Positions 13,619 to 21,269 of a DNA stretch of 21,382 bases are shown here, one piece after another. A model generated the notes under the pieces. The model did no database searches, had not been told where the DNA came from, and worked only from the letters and a program-made list of their open reading frames with translations. The stretch comes from a virus. Every line of letters starts with the position of its first letter. Position 1 is the first letter of the stretch. Where the stretch lies: positions 1 to 21,382 of IMG/VR virus record IMGVR_UViG_3300027996_000199. The stretch is one strand, 5' to 3'. A program made the translations under genes and the position numbers.

Positions 13619-14406
13619 TATAAATACGTGTTGTCAATTAATAAAAGTTCAAATTCAACCGCTATCGATACCGTGCCACCACTTGTATAACTTGCAAGAA
13701 ATCCAATATCTGTATATTCTGAATATGATTTGTTCGCCTTATGTTCAAATTGATAAACATTTGATGCACCTGTATAAATGCTTTGTGTTTTCATCACTCC
13801 CGTATATGGCGATGATACATCGTTTGCATCTGACCTATTAAAAAAATAAAGGTTTGCAGATTTATTCCCATCAATGGAAAAAATTTGTGATAAAATGAAC
13901 GCCGTATAGCCTGCTGGTACGGTGTATGCTCCTATTAATGATTCGCCTGCACCGAAATTTGTTGCAATTGTTGGAATAGTCGCCCATGTTGCGCCACCTC
14001 CTGCGCCTCTCAAGGTTAATGTTCCCCTTTGAGATGCTTGCGCTTGATTTGCATATCTGCCCGATTCGCTCACATACATTCCAAAAACGCGTATAAATTG
14101 ATTTGATAGCGCAACGGGTGTTGTTCCGCTTAATGTGACCTGTTCTGTTTGCACATTCCAAGACGAATCAAGCCCCTCGACAATAACTTTGTGCGCCCCG
14201 TTTGCGCCTGGTTGATCTTGTGATTGATTGGATAAAATTTCAAGACTTGCCGCCGCTGTTGGTGTTTGATAATTACCACCATTACAAACAGGAGCAAGCG
14301 TTGATGTCACTGCCGTATTTTTGCCGAATTGATGAACGATTGAATGTCCAGGAACTTGTCCTTTTGAAACCTGAACTAGCCAATCTGTTGTGCCGTAATA
14401 ACTCAT
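13618..14406 (-). CDS. Virion structural protein of the 262-aa beta-rich type
   Basis: 262 aa. Opens MSYYGTTDWLVQVSKGQVPGH and then VHQFGKNTAV, CNGGNYQTPTAAASLEILS, a GLDSSWNVQTEQVTLSG strand, and WATIPTIATNFGAGESL. The pattern 'S-G-x-V-P-G, F-G-x-N, G-G-x-Y, L-E-I-x-S, G-L-D, E-x-V-x-L-x-G' is a recurring phage virion protein found in many tailed phages, probably beta-sandwich; its place in the particle is not firmly known to me. It lies between the 854-aa baseplate-like gene (2-base gap) and tape measure. A baseplate or tail-tip location is inferred from context. Confidence 0.6.
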   Translation of the reverse strand: MSYYGTTDWLVQVSKGQVPGHSIVHQFGKNTAVTSTLAPVCNGGNYQTPTAAASLEILSNQSQDQPGANGAHKVIVEGLDSSWNVQTEQVTLSGTTPVALSNQFIRVFGMYVSESGRYANQAQASQRGTLTLRGAGGGATWATIPTIATNFGAGESLIGAYTVPAGYTAFILSQIFSIDGNKSANLYFFNRSDANDVSSPYTGVMKTQSIYTGASNVYQFEHKANKSYSEYTDIGFLASYTSGGTVSIAVEFELLLIDNTYL

Positions 14407-14408
14407 AT

Positions 14409-16973
14409 CTAAATTAAATAATAATTGCCCCCGTTCATCTGAATGGTTGCGGTGTCGTAATCGTTTAATATTTCTAATGTCGGTTGTCCGTTTATCAATG
14501 CGCCGTTTTGTCCTTCCAAAATCACACGGTTGTTTCCTGCCACTTTCGTGATATGGAATATCTGTCCTTCCGTGTTTCCGCTGTATGGAATTGGAGGCGG
14601 ATTCGGATCACCCGGAATCACTTGCGGCTGTTGTGGTGTTAATCGGACGGTAACATCGCCCGACGTTGTATCGACCAAATAAGACTGCTGAAAACTAATC
14701 GTGTCGAAATCGCCCGTTTCAGCCTGACCGCCTGACGTTGATCCGCCGTTCGGCTCAAATGGTACGCCTGTATTGTCAAGTCCAGGAATGTTGATTTGTT
14801 GCCCTTCTAATATTCGAAGCAATTCAACTTTGACAAGGTTGCCACTGTTTGCAAGATAGTCCGTGATCAGATTTTTTCGATATACAACCCCATCAATTAA
14901 AGCAAGCCGTCGCATGAAATTATCGTACAAATCAGATTCGTCTAATTTGAACCATGCTGTGACAAGTTTTGAATCACGTCCTGTCAATTGTCGAATAAAT
15001 TTATTGTGATAAGCCGTGAATAAATTGTTAGCCGTGTACGCTGAGGCATCATAAAAAACGTAATTCGGAACACCGAAATTCAAATCGAATGCAGGCGTGT
15101 CGATGTCATCTAAATGGTGTGCTTGTGGATAGACTGCTTCGGTTGTTTCCGCATCTGTATCGGAATTGATCAGAATCCATCCCGTTGTCGTTGCCGTTGT
15201 TCCGTTATTAAAAAAGAAACGCGGTTTTCCTTTGTGCGGTTTGACTACTCCCGTCGCCTCATCCTTTTGTAATATCTGCGGAATAATAATGTCAGTCAAT
15301 TCAATTTGATTCGGGCATGATTGCGCTGAACCTAACTGATACACCTTGTCGCCTTTCTTAAATGTTGACGGAACTTCGTATGTATAATCGCCGTAATCCT
15401 CGCCCTCTGTGTCAAAATAAAGTTGTTTATAATAGTCGCGATCTTGCGCCCATCTGAATCGGTATTTTTTCCCCTCAATATTAACGCCTGAAACGATTTC
15501 TATGTCTGAACCTCTGTCTAGTTTATCGGTCCAATTGTCAACGTTGTCCGTATCGAAAAAATAATCTTGTTCTGATAACATCACGACCTCGCCATCATTG
15601 TTCGGATCTGAAATGTAAAGGTTAAACATCGTGATGATGTCGTTTATGAAATCACGAGCTTTCATATTTGGAACGTAGTTCGCAAGGACAACCGTGTCAC
15701 CGTCAACGATGTCCGTTTGAACCGCTGAAAGTTGCATCGTGTTTGAAATCAAATCGAATTGAATCCTTAGTGAACCATCTGTATTCTTGAATCGTGCCTT
15801 GCTGATCAATCGATAATCAACTTGGACGATGTCACCGACTGTCAAATCAAGTTCCTGCGATAAATTAACCGCAACAAGTCCCGAACCGCCTGCGGCTGTA
15901 TCGTAGATTGAAAAAGTTTCGGTATTGATCACCGCACCATTAACAAGAACGCGCGCAATCAAATCGATTTCATATTCCTTATCTGTCGCAAGTGCGCCAA
16001 CTGACTGATAGATAATTCGAACGTTTGAATTGAAGTCCATTGAATAAGTGCCTGCATTCGCTACGACCATGAAACCCGTTGATTCGTCCATTTGTGACAA
16101 ATCATCCTGAACCTCAACGATTGAAATATAGTCATTGTCGCTGTATTGATAGGCCCGTTCTGATTCCATGATGGACCAAAAGTTCACACCGACCACGTCA
16201 ATATCAGAAACAGGAACATCGAATGTATCTGTTCCCGTTCCCGTGAATGAAATCAATCGTTCGTCTGCCTCGGCTGATGATATGGTCACCTGATTGCCAC
16301 CCGATGAACCCCATGTCAATTTGTTAAGCGGATCGGAATCAAAGAACGCACCCGATAAACTTAGACCAGCATATTCAAAGCACTTTTCGACGATCTCCTT
16401 CACGTAAACATAAGGCCGCAATTGATTCGTTTTGATTCTAAGCGGATTTTGAGAATATCCGAAATGGATGTACGGGTACCAATACCCTGAACCGACTGCG
16501 GCGGTCCAACTGTTTTCTATGTTGGTGACGTTCAACGTGTGATTGTACGCCGACCAACCTAATTCGCTGACCTTAATATCACCTAACGCCTGAAACAAAT
16601 CGACAATCTCGGAAAACAAATTGATGTGAAATTCGTTTTGTCTGCCGTTGGTAAGGTCCGAACGTGTCACCGCTTTCACCAATTGTGCCGAACCTTTGAA
16701 AATAGGTTTTCCATTTCTCAACACCCTTGCAGGGTAACGAAGTGTAGGATCGAAATCAAACCCGATCAAATCACCGTAAACGTCGGATATGTGCAAATTG
16801 TAAGCGGATTGGAAAAACAAATTGTTCTTCCGTGTTCCTGGAATCTTGATTGTCTTTGAAAAATTCCTTTTGCGTTTTTCGGGATTCTTTGCATCCGATT
16901 GTGAAAACGTCAACGGAATGTCAATCCCTTCGCTGATGTCTATTTCTTTGTTATTAATAAACAGTTGAATCAT
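14409..16973 (-). CDS. Large baseplate/tail-tip-associated protein
   Basis: 854 aa. Starts MIQLFINNKEIDISEGIDIPLTFS then NPEKRKRNFSKTIKIPGT (30-47), a basic motif I know from large tail proteins of Bacteroidota phages ('R-K/R-x-F-S-K-T-I-x-L-P-G-T'). The middle contains repeated beta domains and aromatic segments such as YWYPYIHFGYSQ (about 164-175). The C terminus (about 720-854) is Gly/Pro/Gln-rich, then a beta module with GQIFHITKVAG and GQNGALINGQ, like fibre-type domains. It probably forms part of the baseplate or tail tip. It begins inside the upstream gene's stop (ATGA, 4-base overlap), so both are coupled. Confidence 0.6.
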   Translation of the reverse strand: MIQLFINNKEIDISEGIDIPLTFSQSDAKNPEKRKRNFSKTIKIPGTRKNNLFFQSAYNLHISDVYGDLIGFDFDPTLRYPARVLRNGKPIFKGSAQLVKAVTRSDLTNGRQNEFHINLFSEIVDLFQALGDIKVSELGWSAYNHTLNVTNIENSWTAAVGSGYWYPYIHFGYSQNPLRIKTNQLRPYVYVKEIVEKCFEYAGLSLSGAFFDSDPLNKLTWGSSGGNQVTISSAEADERLISFTGTGTDTFDVPVSDIDVVGVNFWSIMESERAYQYSDNDYISIVEVQDDLSQMDESTGFMVVANAGTYSMDFNSNVRIIYQSVGALATDKEYEIDLIARVLVNGAVINTETFSIYDTAAGGSGLVAVNLSQELDLTVGDIVQVDYRLISKARFKNTDGSLRIQFDLISNTMQLSAVQTDIVDGDTVVLANYVPNMKARDFINDIITMFNLYISDPNNDGEVVMLSEQDYFFDTDNVDNWTDKLDRGSDIEIVSGVNIEGKKYRFRWAQDRDYYKQLYFDTEGEDYGDYTYEVPSTFKKGDKVYQLGSAQSCPNQIELTDIIIPQILQKDEATGVVKPHKGKPRFFFNNGTTATTTGWILINSDTDAETTEAVYPQAHHLDDIDTPAFDLNFGVPNYVFYDASAYTANNLFTAYHNKFIRQLTGRDSKLVTAWFKLDESDLYDNFMRRLALIDGVVYRKNLITDYLANSGNLVKVELLRILEGQQINIPGLDNTGVPFEPNGGSTSGGQAETGDFDTISFQQSYLVDTTSGDVTVRLTPQQPQVIPGDPNPPPIPYSGNTEGQIFHITKVAGNNRVILEGQNGALINGQPTLEILNDYDTATIQMNGGNYYLI

Positions 16974-18136
16974 AAAACCGCGCTTTTGTACGTTGGTAGT
17001 TTTACCATAATTTCTTCAAGAAAGATGATGTCGTTTTCGGTTGTCTTTTCCTCAATAGTTCGGTTTTTCACTGCTCGCCTGATCAATGATGCATCTGTTC
17101 CATCTTCCTCCCAAACCGCAGGCGATGCAATGAAATTATAAATGATCCAATTTTGAACGGCTTGCGGTAGCCAATCGGTGACACATTTCATTTCACGTTC
17201 AATTGTTTTTGAATAATCAATGTCACGTCCGTTTTGATCGCCAAATTCGAACGAACTGCCATTCCATGAACCGAACGTCCTGATATACCCTTTTGATTGA
17301 ACAGAACCCATTCGACGCGTCAACAATCCGATTGAAAGTGAATCGATTGAACCCCATTGCGAAAAGAAATGGAAACGTTTGTAGGTCGAATAAACAAGTG
17401 AACGATCGATGTCAATTCTTTGCGTTTGCATTCCTGCGCCTGCATTCGCAGATATTTCGTAATATTCAGCCGCTTCAAAATTCGCTGTTGTGATTGCCAA
17501 AGCTGACGCAACAATGACCGCAGGTGAAACATTGCAAATCAATAATTGAAACGATGTCGCCGTGAAATTGAGCGTATCTGATACAATTGAAACGCCGTCC
17601 GAATCGAATAGTTCAACTTTGAACGCTGTGATCGATGTTTCGTCGTTGATCATCAACAGCCTGATCGATTCGTTTTCCTCTCTGACCTTTGGCGTGTATG
17701 GTAAGTCGTTTAGCCACAATCCAGGTGCGCCATAAATGTAGTTAGTCGAATCCCATGCGATGAAATCCTCGTCCGTCATTCGTGCTTTCCATGCAACAAT
17801 GTTCGTTCCTGCTGTGCTTGCTTGATCGGTTGCCGGTGTCCCGTACCTTTCAACGATTGTTATTCGGCATTCGCAATAGTTCGCCGCATCTGCAATCAGG
17901 TCCGAACCTAATGCAGGTAATGTGCAATAATTGGAACAATGATTCGACGCGTCATATCTTGCGTATATTCCCGATTCAGGGAAAACGACTTCATTTGAAA
18001 TCAACGTGTCGTTAATGTAAACCTTTACAACAAAATAGAAATTATCTTGTGCCGTTTGATCGCTGGAAAAAGTCCAAACAACGGGATTGTCTGACGGTGT
18101 GAATGAATCGGGTGTCTGATGTATCGTGACGGCCAT
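16970..18136 (-). CDS. Baseplate/tail-tip-associated protein
   Basis: 388 aa. Begins MAVTIHQTPDSFTPSDNPVVW, then beta-rich WTFSSDQTAQDNFYFVVKV, and a Cys-rich DASNHCSNYCTLPA. The C-terminal third (SLVYSTYKRFHFFSQWGSIDS then LTRRMGSVQSKGYIRTFG) is a pattern that recurs in Bacteroidota phages just before the large tail protein. Ig-like domains of this kind often make up distal tail or hub attachments. The start lies 1 base from the preceding stop, and the end overlaps the 854-aa gene. Function assigned by context and pattern, not by a named motif. Confidence 0.55.
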   Translation of the reverse strand: MAVTIHQTPDSFTPSDNPVVWTFSSDQTAQDNFYFVVKVYINDTLISNEVVFPESGIYARYDASNHCSNYCTLPALGSDLIADAANYCECRITIVERYGTPATDQASTAGTNIVAWKARMTDEDFIAWDSTNYIYGAPGLWLNDLPYTPKVREENESIRLLMINDETSITAFKVELFDSDGVSIVSDTLNFTATSFQLLICNVSPAVIVASALAITTANFEAAEYYEISANAGAGMQTQRIDIDRSLVYSTYKRFHFFSQWGSIDSLSIGLLTRRMGSVQSKGYIRTFGSWNGSSFEFGDQNGRDIDYSKTIEREMKCVTDWLPQAVQNWIIYNFIASPAVWEEDGTDASLIRRAVKNRTIEEKTTENDIIFLEEIMVKLPTYKSAVL

Positions 18137-18137
18137 T

Positions 18138-18722
18138 TTATAGTATTTCGTTTAATTTATCTAAAAGTAGTTGTTCCATTTTTTCAATTCGTTGTTCGGA
18201 AAATGCATCATTTACAAAGTTAGACGGTTCGATTCCGTCACGTTTTGTCGCTCGTGCTAGTAAGTAGGCAAGGGAATTATAATCGCCATCATCCGCGATG
18301 ATACCTTTTTCAGCCATCCAATTTTGCATTTTCCCTTGCTCGCCGTTCCTTCCATAATTCGCACCACCTCCAAACGCTTCGACCATTTTAGGCGACGGAT
18401 TAAGAGTTTTAAAGGATTGGACAACGCCGTCTTTTACATTCGGGATTGCTCCTGCTGATTGTTGAACACCGTCAACACCACTATTCAAATAATCCCAATA
18501 ATCATCCGCAAGGAAGTTGATAACAAATTTGCCATCTTCGAATTTTATAGGTTCATAACCGATTGACCTCTGCAAATTACCACTCCCATAGCGAACGGCA
18601 TCTTTCATTTCCTCAACTGTGTCTTTTGCGAATTGTTCTAAAACTTGTCCCAAAATACTGTTAGGACTTGTCCTGATTTCCTCGCGCTCTGTTCCGAATT
18701 GCTTTAGATATTCTTTGATCAT
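18138..18722 (-). CDS. Neck/tail-completion-like protein (HK97 gp10-like)
   Basis: 194 aa from ATG 18722 (MIKEYLKQFG). A longer version from TTG 18761 would start inside the terminator's T-tract region and is rejected. Residues about 30-75 read as the gp10-like core: helix VLEQFAKDTVEEMKDAV, GNLQRSIGYEPIKFEDG, then WDYLNSGVDGVQ. A Gly/Asn-rich middle is followed by SLAYLLARATKRDGIEPSNFV near the C terminus, the usual ending ('L-A-x-x-x-A-R-x-I-x-x-x-G-I-x-P-x-x-F'). Proteins of this family complete the head-tail junction or tail. It is the first gene after the methyltransferase terminator and is co-translated with the next gene (1-base gap). Confidence 0.55.
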   Translation of the reverse strand: MIKEYLKQFGTEREEIRTSPNSILGQVLEQFAKDTVEEMKDAVRYGSGNLQRSIGYEPIKFEDGKFVINFLADDYWDYLNSGVDGVQQSAGAIPNVKDGVVQSFKTLNPSPKMVEAFGGGANYGRNGEQGKMQNWMAEKGIIADDGDYNSLAYLLARATKRDGIEPSNFVNDAFSEQRIEKMEQLLLDKLNEIL

Positions 18723-18759
18723 TACTATAAAGATAGAAAAATCAACGGTTTGTTGAAAC

Positions 18760-18787
18760 AAAAAAAGGGATGCCGAAACATCCCCCT
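18760..18787 (-). terminator. Rho-independent terminator after the methyltransferase
   Basis: On the minus strand GGGATG (18784-18779), loop TTTCGG, CATCCC (18772-18767), then seven T (18766-18760). A perfect 6-bp GC-rich stem with a T-tract. It follows the methyltransferase stop by about 75 bases and precedes the neck gene, so the tail genes need read-through or their own promoter. Confidence 0.88.
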
Positions 18788-18860
18788 TTGTCCTTAAAAC
18801 TAAAACATGATAATTGGAATAATCATCAAAACGGACTGCAATATAAGTATTATTTTCTAA

Positions 18861-19865
18861 TTACGCACCAAGATCGAAAATAGTCAGTTGATTTAAAAAC
18901 GGCCTGCATCTTTCGTTTGTCATGTCAACATATTTTTTTTCAACATCGAATCCGATGAATCTACGTCCTTCTTTTGCGCTCATGGCGCACTCTGTTCCAC
19001 TACCTGCAAACGGAACGCACACAATGTCGTTTGGACGGGAACAAGTTAAAATTAATGCTCTTGTAAGTTTTTCGGGTTTTTTTGTTGGGTGGTCGCAATA
19101 ATTTATTTCTCTTGGAAATCTCAATATGTCTGTTAATCCTAAATCATTTTTGAAATACCTCCTTTTGTGTTCAAATTCCTGTCTTAAATCTTCGTACTCT
19201 TTCCTTAAATCTTCGTACTCTTTCCTTAAATATTCGTACTCTTTCCTTAAATATTCGTTGTTCAAATATTTTCTGACTTTCAAATACTGTTCTTCTGTTA
19301 TTACGTTGTCGCCATTTAGCCAGTTTGAAACACATCCCGTTAAGCCTCCTGTTTTGCTTGGGAATAGCTTTGCAATTTCTTTTCGTGTTACTTTCGCCTT
19401 TTTAAATTCATCTTGCAAGTATAAGCTAAACGGGTTTTTCGGTTTTATATACTGCTCAATTATTTGCTCCAATCCTGTTACATCCTCTTCATTGCTATAC
19501 ATAAGTAGTCGTTCTGCTCCACGTTCTGGAAATGTTCTTCTCGTGTCCCATTCATTAGGGTTGCTTGGTTTTTCCCAAACAAGAGTGCCAATTAAATAAA
19601 AGTACCTATCTAATATTATTTGAGCATAGGCAATTTTTCTATCCATCCCCCACCAAAACAAAGTCCCATTATCCGCTAAAATCCTTTTGCATTCAATCGC
19701 CCATTTTTCAACGTCTTTTAAATAGTCGTCAAACGTTTTCCAAATGAAATCAAATTCACCTTTAACCTGAAAATAAGGAGGATCGGCAATGATAAGCTGA
19801 ACTGATTTATCTGGAATTGAATTGTCTAAAAAATTAAGGTGATGTGCTTTGTTTATTCCGTTCAT
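18861..19865 (-). CDS. DNA methyltransferase, beta class, with inserted HTH-like and repeat segment
   Basis: 334 aa. Motif IV is DPPY at 28-31, after SVQLIIA; motif I is VPFAGSGTE at 284-292, after HPTKKPEKL (259-267); so it is a beta-class amino methyltransferase. Between them, residues about 153-203 hold a segment KVTRKEIAKLF, GGLTGCVSNWLNGDNVIT and EEQYLKVRKYLN, a helical DNA-binding-like insert that probably reads the target base sequence. Residues 206-232 are a seven-residue repeat (LRKEYED and variants) likely to form a helix, encoded by a 21-bp tandem repeat. It stands alone among tail genes, with its own terminator, so it is probably a late-expressed or independently acquired gene. 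The start ATG 19865 is 34 bases from the preceding stop. The target site is unknown. Confidence 0.85.
   Translation of the reverse strand: MNGINKAHHLNFLDNSIPDKSVQLIIADPPYFQVKGEFDFIWKTFDDYLKDVEKWAIECKRILADNGTLFWWGMDRKIAYAQIILDRYFYLIGTLVWEKPSNPNEWDTRRTFPERGAERLLMYSNEEDVTGLEQIIEQYIKPKNPFSLYLQDEFKKAKVTRKEIAKLFPSKTGGLTGCVSNWLNGDNVITEEQYLKVRKYLNNEYLRKEYEYLRKEYEDLRKEYEDLRQEFEHKRRYFKNDLGLTDILRFPREINYCDHPTKKPEKLTRALILTCSRPNDIVCVPFAGSGTECAMSAKEGRRFIGFDVEKKYVDMTNERCRPFLNQLTIFDLGA
19183..19258 (-). repeat. 21-bp tandem repeat inside the methyltransferase
   Basis: About 3.6 copies of a 21-bp unit (19183-19203, 19204-19224, 19225-19245, partial 19246-19258). On the plus strand it begins CTTAAATCTTCGTACTC, and one base changes from the third copy onward (TAAATC to TAAATA). 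In frame it encodes the heptad LRKEYE(D/Y), so copy number changes stay in frame. Confidence 0.9.
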
Positions 19866-19898
19866 GTTTTCCGTTTTGATTTAGCACTAAAATAATAA

Positions 19899-20117
19899 TT
19901 ATTTTTTAGACCTCAATCGTTCCTCTGCGATTTCGTCCTGAATGAAGTCCGACTTATACATGAAAACAACAATGTTCCAGGATACAACGTCCTCCCATGT
20001 TGTGTTGAATCGCTTTGCTACGTAGTCGATTGATTTTTCCCAGTCCCATTTTTTTTCCTTTGAACCAGTTCCCTTTGTCGTTCGCTTGAATAAGGCGTTA
20101 ACCCTTTCCAACTCTGC
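19899..20117 (-). CDS. -1 frame extension of the tail assembly chaperone-like gene
   Basis: This frame is open through the 3' end of the chaperone-like gene and encodes 72 residues, starting AELERVNALFKR at the slippery site and ending EEERLRSKK-like (EIAEERLRSKK). It has no good start of its own: the first possible one is a TTG at 20111. Joined by a -1 shift at 20117-20123, it makes a 249-aa protein with a natural continuation, FF(L)AELERVNALF, containing KWDWEKSIDYVAKRF and WEDVVSWNIVVFMYK. Short, Trp- and charge-rich C-terminal extensions of this type are what gpT-like parts of chaperones look like. Not an independent gene. Confidence 0.6.
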   Translation of the reverse strand, partial: AELERVNALFKRTTKGTGSKEKKWDWEKSIDYVAKRFNTTWEDVVSWNIVVFMYKSDFIQDEIAEERLRSKK

Positions 20118-20647
20118 AAAAAAAAAGCCTTCAAATCTAAATATTGAGCAAGGTTGAAATGCTTTTCGAGAATCTCGCCACGTTCACGGCGAGGATTTTT
20201 GATTTTGTTCGATTTGTCTATTTCATTGTAAACCAAACCATCCTCAATATACATCATGCCGATAATATCAACCATGCCCGTTCTTGGATCAATTGATTTG
20301 ATGTCACGGTGAAATGAAACAGGCTGATCGGTGAAGTCAAGATTCAATACGTATTTCGTGCCGTTATCGACGATTTCAGCCCTCGGTTTGTTTTCGGTGT
20401 ACTTTGATGCCGATTCAAGAATGTTCGCCAATATAACACGATTTGAATGGTCCGTGTATCTGTCGAAGTGATCAGGTGCGCTTTCAAAGAAAACCGCGTT
20501 CAAATCCGACACCTGGACCGCATCAAGTTTTGCAAGGAAATCAGGTTCGACGTTCTCGCCTGCTAATTCTGTTAATTCAACAAAGAACTTCGCTTTGCTT
20601 ATCGGCATATCTGCGACCGTTTCAGGTATTTTAACTTTTTCAATCAT
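20018..20647 (-). CDS. Tail assembly chaperone-like protein, zero-frame product
   Basis: 209 aa in the zero frame. The N-terminal helical part starts VKIPETVADMPISKAKFFVEL. A central domain includes YVLNLDFTDQPVSFHRDIKS, GMMYIEDGLVYNEIDKSN and NPRRERGEILEKHFNLAQYLDLKAFF (the last ends at residue 176). Such proteins in Bacteroidota phages carry 'I-Y-I-E-x-G-L-x-Y-N, N-P-R-x-x-R, HF-N-L-A-x-Y-L-D-L' and occupy the chaperone position before tape measure. After Phe176 the zero frame enters a 33-residue, Lys/Gln/Ser-rich tail ending KNQSTT that looks like out-of-frame sequence. The ATG 20647 overlaps the glycosyltransferase stop by 8 bases. Chaperone function is inferred from pattern, order and the frameshift. 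Confidence 0.6.
   Translation of the reverse strand: MIEKVKIPETVADMPISKAKFFVELTELAGENVEPDFLAKLDAVQVSDLNAVFFESAPDHFDRYTDHSNRVILANILESASKYTENKPRAEIVDNGTKYVLNLDFTDQPVSFHRDIKSIDPRTGMVDIIGMMYIEDGLVYNEIDKSNKIKNPRRERGEILEKHFNLAQYLDLKAFFLQSWKGLTPYSSERQRELVQRKKNGTGKNQSTT
20117..20123 (-). other. Slippery heptamer T TTT TTG
   Basis: On the minus strand a run of nine T (20126-20118) followed by G gives zero-frame codons GCT TTT TTT TTG, ending in T TTT TTG, a canonical -1 slippery heptamer in the correct phase. Re-pairing of both tRNAs by -1 places the ribosome in the open 72-codon frame. The same run of nine T could also be a transcriptional slippage site or a sequencing indel. Confidence 0.6.
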
Positions 20648-21269
20648 AATTTAATTTGAATATTTTGTCTGCAATCTCATTCTGAATCCGACAATCTTTC
20701 GATTCAGTGTCGAATATCGTTTCTTTGTTGTTGATGTGTTTAATCCATCCGGCTTTGTGTTTAAGAACTCCGATTGTTTTCTGTTGCTTGGCGGCCTCTA
20801 AGCTGAACAGAAGATCCGACATTCGAAGTCGTGGATCACTTGCCAAACCTTTCGGATGGAAATATCTTGTATCGAATGCTGTCACACCTGTTCCAGCCAC
20901 GTCAATCACTTGCGATTCGGGAACCGTACCAAGACAATGGAAGGATTTGTGCGCTTTGTAATAGTTTAGCCCCTCACCGAGCAACAAACGCCCGTGCAAG
21001 GTGATGATGCAATCAAATTTCTGAATCGATATGATCATCTTTTCAACATAGTCAGGTGGATAAGTCAAATCATCGTCAAGCAAGAACATGAAACAAGGTT
21101 CGTCAATGTGGTCAAGTGCATGAAATTTTGCATTATCTGCCCTGTCCAAATCGGTTGACGAATTGTCCATCAACCAAAATTCATCCAATTGCGGCTGAAT
21201 CGAATCAATCGCCTTTTGTCTTGTGTTGGCTCGTTTTTCATACGTGGCCATGCATCCGATTGTTTTCAT
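20640..21269 (-). CDS. Glycosyltransferase, GT-A type
   Basis: 209 aa from ATG 21269 (MKTIGCMATYEKR); a TTG two bases earlier in the stop overlap is not needed. Features of a GT-A glycosyltransferase: an N-terminal strand with the sugar-nucleotide loop, ADNAKFHALDHI near 45-56, FMFLLDDDLTYPPDYVEKMI with the DDD metal motif (about 64-67), TLHGRLL near 92-98, VAGTGVTAFDTRYFHP near 124-139 and MSDLLFSLEAAKQ followed by VLKHKAGWIKH. This reading is like phage-encoded glycosyltransferases that modify virion or host surface sugars. It is coupled to the gene upstream by TGATG. The acceptor cannot be predicted; capsid or tail decoration, DNA base modification and host polysaccharide alteration are all possible. 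Confidence 0.75.
   Translation of the reverse strand: MKTIGCMATYEKRANTRQKAIDSIQPQLDEFWLMDNSSTDLDRADNAKFHALDHIDEPCFMFLLDDDLTYPPDYVEKMIISIQKFDCIITLHGRLLLGEGLNYYKAHKSFHCLGTVPESQVIDVAGTGVTAFDTRYFHPKGLASDPRLRMSDLLFSLEAAKQQKTIGVLKHKAGWIKHINNKETIFDTESKDCRIQNEIADKIFKLNYD

Noticed and set aside
18723-18761. TTG start adding 13 residues to the neck-like protein
   Set aside because: The TTG abuts the terminator T-tract and the added residues are hydrophobic and unlike the family; ATG 18722 is preferred.
18728-18762. Minus-strand promoter TTTG-N23-TATCTTTA before the neck-like gene
   Set aside because: The -10-like box has only seven of eight positions, the spacing is at the upper limit, and transcription would start at the ATG itself, giving a leaderless message. 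Not strong enough to annotate, although a promoter behind the terminator would make sense.
19126-19599. Long plus-strand frame (157 aa) opposite the methyltransferase
   Set aside because: It is the complement of the methyltransferase with its 21-bp repeat; its protein is repetitive Ser/Leu/Tyr/Phe-rich sequence without family features, and the minus-strand gene has clear catalytic motifs.
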